A DNA stretch of 64,000 bases, from assembly GCF_000182925.2 (NCBI RefSeq), contig NC_026507.1, positions 1,054,001 through 1,118,000 of the forward strand. The letters run 5' to 3'. The stretch's first letter is position 1, and each line of letters starts with the position of its first letter. This DNA is from Neurospora crassa OR74A (taxonomy: Eukaryota > Ascomycota > Sordariomycetes > Sordariales > Sordariaceae). The notes under the pieces were generated by a model that worked only from the letters and a program-made list of their open reading frames with translations, made no database searches and was not told the DNA's origin. This document shows, one piece after another, positions 35,501 through 45,862 of this stretch. Both the position numbers and the translations under genes were made by a program.

Positions 35501-37462
35501 AACATGGCTAATGGCAGGTCTGTCATGATCATTGAGCCTGATGGTCTCCTCTTCCAATGCGCCAAGGAAGTTTGTAGCAACCGCGGCATCTGGTTTATGG
35601 GTGCTTCCACGGATGAGCGTCGTAGCCGAGTTGTTCCCGATATTGCCTTTGTTCATTCACAGTCAACTTCCAGGCAGATCAAGGCCCTCTATCCCCTCGA
35701 CGGGGCTTGCATTGTCAACATGCTGCCCAAGACTCACGACGTCTCTCGCATGCTTGTTGACTCGGTGCCTGAGAATTGCGAGTATCTCACTCAGGATAAA
35801 CTTATCTCGACTCACTTCACGGCGCACCCCAACGCGGCATTCGTTCAGAAGCTATGGGAAGAGGCTGTGACACTTTCTTACAACAGCATGAAGAGCATGC
35901 TGCTTAATGCCATCGAGCCTTCTTTCGACATCCTGGACCCCATCACTTTGCCCAAGTTGCTTGACTCTGCTGTGTCTTCTGAGGCTTTCCAGATGCTCGA
36001 CTGGAAGGCCGAGAGGTCTATCGCTCACATGATCAAGCCTATCGTGGGTGAGAAGATGCTTCGCCCTAACAGTACCTATGTCCTGGTTGGCATCACTCGC
36101 GACATGGGCCAGAGTCTCTGCTCTCTCTTCATCGAGCAGGGTGCTCGCCATCTTGTCTTGTGCAGTCGAAACCCCCCGAAGGAGCAGCCTCAGTGGCAGA
36201 AGGAGCTCAATGCTCGCGGCATCAAGGTCAAGTTCGAGGCGATGGATGTTACCAACCTCAACACGGTGATTGCCTTCAAGACGAAGCTTGCCGAAGATTC
36301 TTGGCCGTCTGTCGGGGGCGTGGTCAACGGTGCCATGGTTCTTGACGACCGTGTGTTCTCCGAGATGTCCGTTGAGACTTGGAATCGCGTCATGAATCCA
36401 AAGGTGGTCGGTTCGAGGAATCTCGACATAGTCTTCAACTCTCCGGATATGGATTTCTTTATCATGACCTCGTCTTTCGCTGCCATTGGCGGCCATGCCG
36501 GTCAATCGAACTATGCCGCGGCTAACATGTACATGAACGGCATTGCCGCTTCTCGTCGTTGCCGCGGACTGCCGGCCACGGCTCTGAACATTGGGGTCGT
36601 CTACGGCCTTGGCTTCTTGCACCGTGAGAAGGACGATCTGTACGCCGGTCTCGAGCGTGAGGGATACCCGCCCATTTCCGAGCGTGATCTTCATCACATG
36701 TTCCTCGAGGCCATTGCTGCTGGAAAGCCCGTGGGACACACCGTCTACGACATCACTACGGGCATGAACCGATTCCGCATGGACGCACCGAATCAGCACT
36801 GGCAGCTCGATCCTCGTTTCTCACACAATACCCTCCCCGAGGAGGACGAGACCGCCGCTGGTTCTGCCGGCCAGCAGATCAAGTCTCTTGCCGAGGATCT
36901 TGATGCTGCCACCACCAAAGAGGACGTGATGAAGGTGTACGTGCCTGCCTTTATTGGCCGCTTGGAGGCACTTCTGCAGATTGCCGAGGGCGAAATCACA
37001 CCTGCCAACAGCGTCACTGAGCTTGGTGTCGACTCTCTTATCGCAGTCGAAATCCGCTCCTGGATTTGGAAGACGGTCGCCCAAGATGTTGCGGTGATGA
37101 AGATCCTTAGCGCTACCAGCATTGCCCAGTTGTGCGAGGGAATTGCCAGTGATCTTTTGGTCGCCCGCGGTGCTGCAGCCAAGGATTCTACTGCTCCTAC
37201 TGAACAGAAGGAGACTCCCGCTGGCTCTCAGACTTTGCAGGCTGTCAGTGGCTCGGTCAAATCAGCTCCGAGCACCACTCCATCTCTCGAGGCTTCGGCT
37301 AGCACTTTGACTGAAGCCACTGTGGTTTCGATTGTCAGCACTTCCACTGTGGTATCCAGCGCCAGCACTGCTACCAGCGTTGATGGTGACGCTGAGGAGG
37401 ATAACGCCTTGTCGGCTAGTTGGGAGGACGTAGGAAAGAAGGAGTCTTCCATTTTTCTCTGA
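29586..37462 (+). CDS. reducing type I polyketide synthase of PKS-NRPS type, without NRPS module
   Basis: Iterative megasynthase making a reduced polyketide from malonyl-CoA in the cytosol. Four exons, all GT-AG: 29586-30567, 30626-30981, 31041-33268 and 33325-37462, giving 2567 aa. KS has Cys181 in DTACSSS, His320 in EAHGTGT and His368 in GHTEG. AT (about 576-880) has Ser669 in GHSSGE. DH has His996 in [10 protein letters not shown] and Asp1173 in LDSCLQ. A methyltransferase-like region (about 1370-1545) lacks the glycine-rich SAM motif. A non-functional ER-like spacer follows. KR (about 2100-2330) has Ser2239 and Tyr2252 but GITRDMG where GLTGGLG is usual. ACP carries Ser2426 in GVDSL. A 100-residue Ser/Thr-rich tail ends the protein. 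The KR and spacer style is that of PKS-NRPS hybrids, but no condensation domain follows. The first ATG precedes the KS by seven residues and is well placed. No tailoring gene is adjacent. Product unknown. Confidence 0.95.
30568..30625 (+). other. PKS intron 1
   Basis: 58 bp, GTAAGT donor and CGCAG acceptor. It restores the canonical [11 protein letters not shown] of the ketosynthase. Confidence 0.9.
30982..31040 (+). other. PKS intron 2
   Basis: 59 bp, GTAAGT donor and GTGTAG acceptor. It joins GGTNSTAIC to EMYVPEI at the end of the ketosynthase. Confidence 0.85.
33269..33324 (+). other. PKS intron 3
   Basis: 56 bp, GTAAGT donor and CATAG acceptor. It joins SPGDG to SLWTSFLP inside the dehydratase domain. 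Confidence 0.9.
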
Positions 37463-39586
37463 GCGATGGATGGTGGGATTTTCCGGTGCGATTTGGTTTG
37501 ATGGTTTGATTTTCTGAGGGTTCGGCTTGGTTTCTTTTTCATTCTCTCTACTACTTGTTGTTTTTTCTCTTCTCTTCCACTATACTAGAGTGGAATCTCT
37601 TTTTCTAGATCTTTTTGCACTTGCTCTCACGAGCTGGCTAGATAGTCATGGTCACTATACCCTCAGTAACCTACTACATGGATTCGGCGTTCTGCTTGAC
37701 AACTTAGGGTTTCAATGGTTTTGCAGTCATAGGTTACCGGATATAGGTCGGACAGGCTTACACATTTTCAAACACTTTGCTCTGAATACAAGGACAAGTG
37801 GGAAATGGTTTATAGAGATAGTTCTCGGAACAGGCAAAACTAAAACAACGTGTGTCGTTCCATTCGGTGAAGAAGTGAGTGGCAACCATGTCTTTCTACT
37901 TATTGTTCCTAGCTGCGGCGAAGAGTGACCATGCAGGCACTGATCACAAAATCTTTCCCGTAAGTCTGTCATTGAGAGAGACTTCAGTGCATTCAATCTT
38001 GGGTGATCCTAAGTGTCGCTGTAGCGGAAACCACTCAACACATGGTGTTGTTTCAACACTGCCGCCACGGGAACCCAAAACGGAGCAGGCATGGTGATCT
38101 TATACCGACTCATCCCGCATCGAGGTACTTTCGAGCCTGACCTTCCTAGTCAGCCACCAAGCCCGGGAGTTGTCTTCGACTTCGAGTACATCGTGGTCAT
38201 TGAGCCTTATCCCGAACACTCTCAATTTCTCAAGATTTCACAGTCGATCATATCCGCGGCGAGCCCCGACGCGGAAGGATGCAACAAGAAAGCATCGAGC
38301 TTATGTGTGGGGTTCTCGGCGCTTTAGACCCTAATAAAGAGACTTGAGGCATATAAGGCCTTGAGATCTAGTCCGGCGAATATAAGGAGCAGTCAGAAAG
38401 GATTCCCAGTTCCCACCAAAACGCTATGACTAGGTAACTTGGAAAACAAAGCCGAGCATCATATGAACCCGGAGGAAGCCCGTTTTCTTGAGACCAACCG
38501 GACCGTTCGGCTTCAATCAGTGGCAACGACAATGGCATTGACGAAGCTCGGGTGCCTGCCTTTGACTAAGTCTTGAGTTTCTCGATGATACGCCAAGAAC
38601 ATGTCATGCTGACTCCGGAGGATGAATTTACTTGTCGATGTTGATAGGAGACGTTGGGAGACGTGATCTTCTGATTTTTTTTTCAAGCTAAGAGTAGGTA
38701 GGTATCGCAAGTCAATTGGTTGGTTGTATCACCAGTCTAGAGCTTTTCGTCCACATGAGCTTAACACCCGCCGGTAACTACGCTGGGCCAGTCACACGGT
38801 AGCGAATATGTATGACGTACAAATTTAATCTCGACGAAAGCGCACCGCGGCTGATATGAGGAGTTACCAAATATACTCCTATCCAAACCTCACTCACTCT
38901 TTATGCCGGCGAAAAATTTGGTTCGTACAGCAGGAGAAGTTTTATGACAAACCACAGAAAACCACTTCATTTTGCATGAGAGACACGCCCATGAACTGCA
39001 TCCAACTCGCAGTTTGATATGCGCAGGAAAACGAGGATGGCTATCCCATTACGCTCATTTGAGGACGCTCCTGCATTTTGAGGTGGTACTCTCATGAGCT
39101 TGAAACATCTTTTTTCTTCTTGGCTGTGATGAGAAACCCCCCCGCTCCTAAGCTTTTTCAAAGTTGCTAGATTGCACTCTGTCAACGTTGTGTATCACAC
39201 GCTGTGGACCTTGCCCCTCACTCAAGTAAAAGGCAAATCAAGGGGCTCAGGGAATACTAAGGGTCTCGTGGCTAGGTACTCTCGGTACCTAAGCATTTGC
39301 CATTTCCCCTCATTACCTACCTACTTCCGATTAGGAACATGCGGAACCAGACTTCCATCCCGACTTTTACGTTCCCAATCTGGAATACGACACGGAAAAA
39401 TTCGAGATCTGGGATGTTAGCACGGAGCACACGACATTGTTCGTTTGGGAAAATGTCGGGGTGCAGGCGGATGAAAAAGCCCGAATGGTTACCCAATTTG
39501 CGGCTTGGATTGTCTGGGTACAACTCCGACGGGTCTGTTAGGTTTGGGTACGATGAGGAGCAGCAAACAGGCGATATGAAGAGGGG
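37463..39586. other. intergenic interval, PKS 3' side to epimerase promoter
   Basis: The first part is T-rich 3' flanking sequence. I checked for a condensation domain or other remnant of an NRPS module directly after the PKS stop and saw none in any frame. The remaining open stretches are short and unrecognisable. Confidence 0.5.
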
Positions 39587-39593
39587 TATAAAA
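39587..39593 (+). promoter_or_regulatory. TATA box of the aldose 1-epimerase gene
   Basis: TATAAAA lies 104 bp upstream of the epimerase ATG, a normal core-promoter spacing for a filamentous fungus. Confidence 0.6.
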
Positions 39594-39696
39594 GACGAGG
39601 CCGGAAGCCAAAAAGAAAAGGTGTGATCCTCGTGTAGAAGCGGTTATCAAGCGGTCAGTGCAATGGGGTTTTTCTGAGCATCGTCGAAGAAACACA

Positions 39697-41062
39697 ATGA
39701 AATCCATCATCACCTATTTCGCCGTTATCATGGAGGCGGCAACAGTTCTCGGCGGTCCGGGCAAGGGCGCCAAACCCGACCACGACGGAAGATACACCAT
39801 TGCGGCTCCGGGAATCAAGGCGCAGTTTATCCCCTACGGCGCCACTCTCACCAACCTCTTTGTCAAGGACAAGAATGGCAATGACGTCGACGTGGTTCTG
39901 GGTTATGATGATGTGGAATATTACCGTTCGTGATCTGACGAGTCGAAGCTTTCCCAGTCCGAAGCAAAATCCACTGACGCAGATGACAGCCAAGGATCCG
40001 GGCCATCCCGTGTACAACGCCATTCCAGGTCGTTATGCGAACCGTATCGGCAAGGGCAAGTACACCATCGACGGTGAGGAGTATCATACCGAGTTGAATG
40101 ACGGCAACAACACTTTGCACAGCGGCACCAACAACTGGTCGTACCGATTCTGGAACGTCACCGAACACACGCCCACTTCCATAACCTTTGCCATCTCCGA
40201 TGCTTCCAACTCGTCGCTGGGCATGCTGGGCCGTGTCGATTCCACCGTGACCTATTCTGTGAGCAAGAACACCTGGCACATAAAGATGAATGCCGTTTCT
40301 CCCGAGAGGAAGACTCGTAAGTGACCAAAGGAACTCACCTACCTCGTCTGTGTAGTTGTAAGCTGCCATGCTAAATGCCACCCAGCTGTCCTTCTCACTC
40401 AACACACCTACTTCAACCTCGACGCTTACAAGAACCCGGCCACGAACAAGATCTGGGATCACACACTGTATATGCCCTACTCAGCGCGCTACCTTGAAGC
40501 CGACCAAAGTGCCCTCCCCACCGGCAAGATTCTGACTGCGGCCCCGGGCTCCATCAACGACTTTGCCAGTGCTGCCGGCCTCGCTCTGGGCCACGCTCGC
40601 GATCGGCCGGGGTTTGCAGGCAACTGCGGTGCCAACGGCGCATGCGAGGGTTATAACGGGTATTGGTTGATCGAGGATAAGCCATCGACGGATGCCGTGG
40701 TCGTTTCTCTGGCGAGCCCGTTCTCGGGCGTCAAGGCCGATCTACGGACCGATCAACCAGGTGTCGTATTGTATTCTTGCAACTGGATGGACGGAAGCGC
40801 GCAGTTGAAGAGCACACAAAAGCTTGTGGTGAATGGGACGGCGGTGCCCAGAACCGTCGGTAGAAGCTCGTGTGTCGCCATCGAGGCTCAGGATTACCCC
40901 GATGGTATCAACCAGTAAGTTTACCTTCATGAAATGACAAGCAGATTTTTTCGGTGGCTGACTCAAAGGCAAAGCCCGGAATGGGGGAGGGTTGACAAGC
41001 AGATTCTCGGCCCTGGCGAGGAGTACAGCTGGGAAAGCTCGTGGACATTTAGGCTGGTCTGA
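39697..41062 (+). CDS. secreted aldose 1-epimerase (galactose mutarotase family)
   Basis: Interconverts alpha and beta anomers of aldoses; this version is probably secreted and acts on sugars outside the cell. The exons that restore the family sequence are 39697-39925, 39990-40316, 40386-40914 and 40975-41062, giving 390 aa. The first intron uses a GTTCGT donor and the others GTAAGT. The N-terminus (MKSIITYFAVIMEAATVLGG) looks like a signal peptide, although it contains a Glu in the hydrophobic core. The family signatures are present: GYDDVEYY, GRYANRIG, His120 in NTLHSG, His192 in LTQHTYFNL and the catalytic base Glu352 in VAIEAQDYPDG. The C-terminus reads NHPEW...WTFRLV. The length fits secreted fungal members. 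Without the first and third introns the frame would end early, so a naive prediction would fragment this gene. Confidence 0.92.
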
Positions 41063-44000
41063 AGAGGTCCCCTCAGTCGGGCCGGCCGACGTTGCGGATG
41101 GCGAAGAGACAATTGAGCAGGCGTCGAGAAGGTGTGGTGGGAAACCCAATCAGACTTTGGAATCTCCACGCTAACCATCATGCTGCCTTATCAATGACGA
41201 GATGGTGTTGAATCGTTATTCTGGGACAATACACCAGTCTAGTGTAGGTAGTGTGGCGACCCCAACCAAAGTTGTATGCCAGGCTTCCCACTGCCATATG
41301 TCCCATGAGCCAAGATACGTAGTGTCCATATGTAACCGAGAAGCCAAGAAACCGGACGGAACACACTTCCGGGCCAGAAGAAAGTATTCAGGGTAGGCTA
41401 CAGGTTGTGATACGGGCACAAAAAACATAACCCGATCCTTATCATCGCTCTTGCTGCCGTGTTCCGCTTTCAGTCGGCTTGTTGGTTGCGCTTTCCATTC
41501 CTTCGGGATTCCATTGCAACTCTAAAGAGGCAAGTTGGAACTTGATGCAGGCCTGTCCCTGGTGATGCTATCACACAGCTGTGTCTGTCACAGTGAGAGG
41601 ATGGTGGTGATGCACCCCGCATACCTCCGAGTGAGTCGGACCACGCGACTCCAGATGGACCGGTCCTAGAGGTATTCCAGACCCCCGAGCCTACCCCAAA
41701 ACTGGAAGCTTAATGTTAAGCTCGCGTATAAAGTCGGTTTGGATGGAATCTAACACATCCAGTTGATCCCCCCCGCCTATCGTTCGGCTCAAAGGACCGT
41801 TGGAACATGGCACTAGCGAATCTAGGGTAGTTAAATATACACACGGCGGGGACCCGACCCTCGTGGCCCAAAGTGGAAGGTAATATAGACGATTAGCGAC
41901 AGCGACTCGGGAACGCAAGCGGACCACATCATTTTAGGTTGTATAACGTTATCGTTACCCGGCGCTTCTCTTATCGGATGTCGGGTTGGAGACCAAATCG
42001 AGACGAACGAGCGAGGAGTCGAAACTGACGCGGTTATTAGGGCGCAACAAGTTATTTAGGACCCCTGGTTCCTAGTGATCTTGTCGACCAACCTGGCTGT
42101 CACCGATGGTGGGTCGGCGGTACATCGATAGGTTGGTCGCCGCTGCCACATTCCTCCCGCGTGCAGATGATGTTGTCCTTGGACGGTAGCAGAACGGCAT
42201 CACAGCCAAATGGGTGGGTGGCCAGGCCAAAAATCGGGCGATAGATTGCTCTGGGCGCAGATGTGACAGGTCTTGTCGATTTCTTGTCAGGGCACAGTTG
42301 CTTGTCGTTGCTCGGCTATTCCCGAGCGTGGGATGTCGGCCCCTTCTGGCGATAGGGTGTACCTTGGTATGGGTTAGTCGGATGTCCTCATGTTGTTCGC
42401 ACATTTCACATGGAAGTGAAGTGACTCTTATCCAACGCCGAGAATGTATCAACCCTGTGGTCGGTTGGCCAGTTAGAGCTCCCAATCCCTAATGTCTAGA
42501 CTAGACCTCAGTAGTGACAGTCCGGCCATGTGTATGGATGAACACCAGGAAGGGGGGAGACTGAAGCAAACAAGGACCAGGTATTTTGGCTAATCAGCGA
42601 GTCTAATCGAGCTGCCGCATCCGGTAATTTACCCCAGACGGGCCCATGTCGTAACGCACGTTGAGGGGAGCTTATCGTGATGCTTGGCGCCGATCGGAGA
42701 CGACATTCCGTCTGGGCTGGCACCGTGTCGGGAGGGACACTCAACTCTATGTATGTGCCATGCTGTTCCATTCCGCTCCTTGGCCGACGGCGATTGTCAT
42801 GATGCCCCTTCCTGTTGGAGGAAAAGGACACCAATGGTATCATGATTCTGGTCCCAATCGGGCAGAACAAAAATGGGCTGCATGGCGCTAGGTAGTATGA
42901 GGGGATTATTGAAGCGTGCTTCAACTATGCAGAGGAGGTGGATGACTTTCACAGTCTGGGGGTTCCTGAACCCACATCCACCGGAGCGGCCTGTTGAAGG
43001 ACGGTTCGTCTACAGCCAGGTTTCTTTGTTGAAGTTTCTTGGCCTCTCATTGGTCAAAAGCGTGGCACGGCCCTACACCTGGTCAGGGCGTCTTGCCAAG
43101 CCAAGCTTCAATTGGCTACTTCGCAGACAGTGTCGACGACAGTCCATACTAGAATATACTGGGTCCTTCCGTTTTTGAAATCCTTCACCATACATCGCCC
43201 ATCGATAAGGTTATCGTCGTCCTCCCTCTCTGCCATGCATTATGGAAGCCATCCCAATGAAGCAATGAAGCAATGAAGCAATGAAGTAAGAAAGCAAGAA
43301 AGAAAGGAAGAAAGGAAGCAAGGAAGTATAGGAGTAGAGTGAAAAAGAATAGCGAAGCAATTGGGTAAGGACGGCTACAGCCGTTCGAACAAGAGATACA
43401 GATATAAGTACGGTAGTATCCACGCTTCAGTAATACAGCGGGCGTTGCTTGAACTAGGGATCCAGCATCGCATCGGTGTCTGAAAACTATTTTGGTAGGA
43501 GGGTCGAAGGTCTTGTCATTCAGGGTCAGGAGGAATGAGTCAAATTTACCCAAATCAAATCCACGTGAGTCAACCCCAGATTTGGCCAAGTCGGAGTCAA
43601 AATTTGACTTCTTGCAAACCCAAATCAAAGTACACATTTCCATGACTTGAAGGTTTGTATGTCTAAAAGTCGACAGAATAATTAAGCGGGTACTAGTTAT
43701 AGAGAAAATGGTGGGGTATTTTGGTGTCAAGTATGGACCTCACAGGCCTAAGAGAAACCCTCCAACATTGGTAAAATTTGAGCCTTTGAGAGCATGATTT
43801 CCCAAATCTGCGCATTTTGCCTCAAACCAAATCCCAATCCGGCCCTAGACTTAGATTTGACTTGGTGTCATCAGCCACTACGTAGACGTATCTCGTAGTG
43901 TACAATACATGCTTGATTTGTTCCAACCTTTGGCTCTTGGCTGCTACGGATATCGGCGCCCGAGGTAGGGATCCCCATTGCGCCGCTGAAGCGCAGTGTG

Positions 44001-45862
44001 TGACAGACGAGTCCGCAAAGAGAAGTTGTGCTTCACATCATGATCATTGGTGCGGGACAATGTCGCCTTTGCCATTGCCAAACGGAAAGCCAAAGCCAGT
44101 AGGTTGAGGTATTGGAAGGCAATTCGGACATTCCGTCACCCGGGCGGTTATCCCCCGCTGGTTCACTGAGTGGGTTTATTCTCGGGTGTTTCCAAGTCAC
44201 TGCGATAACCGATCGGCCGCTGTGACGGTGTGGCTGCCGTTTGATATGATGATAGTGGTGTCGGGACAACGAAGATGAACTTTCAGAGGAAGGAGGGGAA
44301 GTAACTGAACGTACAGCGATACAGAGACAGGAAGGAACAATGATCATGATGATGATATTGATGATGGGGAAGGGACGTCGACGGCTCTTTCCTCCGGTCA
44401 ATTGGTAGTTTGGTACACCACTGCACCCACTGCATGTGCAGGAGCCTCCAGTCCTTGCTAGTGAGTTTGGCCTGTCTCGCAGCGGTGTCTTAACGTTGGA
44501 TTCCCCAGCGTCGTACCCCTGGCCAGTGAAATTGGTCGCCAATGCAATCCCACCCCCAGCTTTCCATGATCCATCCCACAACAACCGCGGGGGGAGGTCG
44601 CCATTCCTGTTTGTGATTGCATTCCGTCGCCAGTTCTTCTGGAAAGAGAAGGTCGTCACCAAGCAGAGGGTGGGTGGTACGTGAATTAAGCTATCTTGGC
44701 ATGCAATACCGTGTGGACCTGGCCATCTCCCACACAGTCACTCCAGTCCAGGGTCTTACCACACCCAGGCCGTCAGGTACCCTGGCTTATCATGAACGAA
44801 CGACCAGAAACTGAAACTGAAAGAATGAAAGATGTCTGCAACTGATGAACATGTAAGGGGGGCGGCTGAAGCGCTTGTGGACTGTGGCCGGGGGAACACT
44901 GAATGACATGTGGACTGCGGAGCTAGTGCTGTCCCTACCTCTAACAGCCCACACTAACACTAACACCCAGACTCCGAGTTGTGTTCACGGGCTGAGATCC
45001 GAGTAATAACGACCTAGAGACACTGCAGGTGTTCCCAGCCGACACTGATCCAATTGATGCATTCTATCAAAGTAAAGGAAAAAGAAAACACGCCAATCTC
45101 TCCTTGCTGTCGGTTGCCGCAGTTTGTCTCTTGTTCCCGTCCCAGGTCGGTAGGAGTAGTAGAGGTCTTGGTATAGAAAGTACACACTGTATGTACTGCG
45201 AATCAGTAACTAACTCACCCTTGCCTTCCTTGTCTGGCCCATAACGCCACTGAGGATTTGGTGTACTGTGTAAGTCAAGGTAACAAGCGCCTTCCCAAAT
45301 TGGCAGCTCATCAACGCAGCTCTGTAGCCAGTTATCGACAAGAGCGACCGAGGTCTCGACCCCAGGTCCGACTTCGCACATCTTTCCCTAGATGGACGAC
45401 TAGGCGAGACATTGCGGTGCCAGTCGATACAACCTAACCTACCTTCTCCCGTTGATTGTACCATGGCCCTTGTGAGCGGGAGATGGAGTTGATAGACACG
45501 GAAGGGTGGCGGGATGCCATCCCAAAGAGGACTCTTCCGTTGAGATCTGAGTCGCACGACATGGAAAGACACCTCCTCCGCCTTGTTATATTAAACCACC
45601 AGGTCCTCCCGGTGATCCATCTCCCGGGCCTCTCCTTCCCTCCAGGTCTATCCTCTTCATTCCCATTGACTCAACCTCCTCGATGAGTCGCCTCTACTCC
45701 TCATATTGATCGACCGATGCCAGCTTGAGACTTTTCCTCAACACCGCACCTCACTAAATATCAAACTTACCTCACCTACATCCTGCAGCCCTTTTAGCCC
45801 CGATCCCCTACGGGAACCCTACAGCACATCCCAAGGGGTGACATCACACAGCTGCGGCCATC
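41063..45862. other. 4.8-kb interval without recognisable genes
   Basis: Ordinary composition. Open stretches of up to 209 codons occur on both strands but have random-looking composition and no domains, signal peptides or supporting introns. A purine-rich microsatellite lies at 43256-43327. A TTATATTAA-like AT-rich motif near 45,585 could belong to the OPT gene promoter. No tRNA or 5S gene was seen. Confidence 0.5.
43256..43327. repeat. purine-rich microsatellite (aatgaagc / aagg units)
   Basis: About four aatgaagc units run into degenerate aag(a/g) repeats such as gaaagcaagaaagaaaggaa. It lies in a gene-free interval. Confidence 0.8.

Noticed and set aside
35852-36799. 315-codon minus-strand open stretch
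   Set aside because: Antisense shadow of the PKS ketoreductase region.
37463-37930. Possible NRPS condensation domain remnant after the PKS
   Set aside because: Read in all forward frames; no HHxxxDG-like or other condensation motif, only T-rich 3' flank.
44033-44662. 209-codon minus-strand open stretch
   Set aside because: No recognisable domain, low-complexity Ser/His and Ile/Met runs derived from simple repeats; no supporting promoter or introns.
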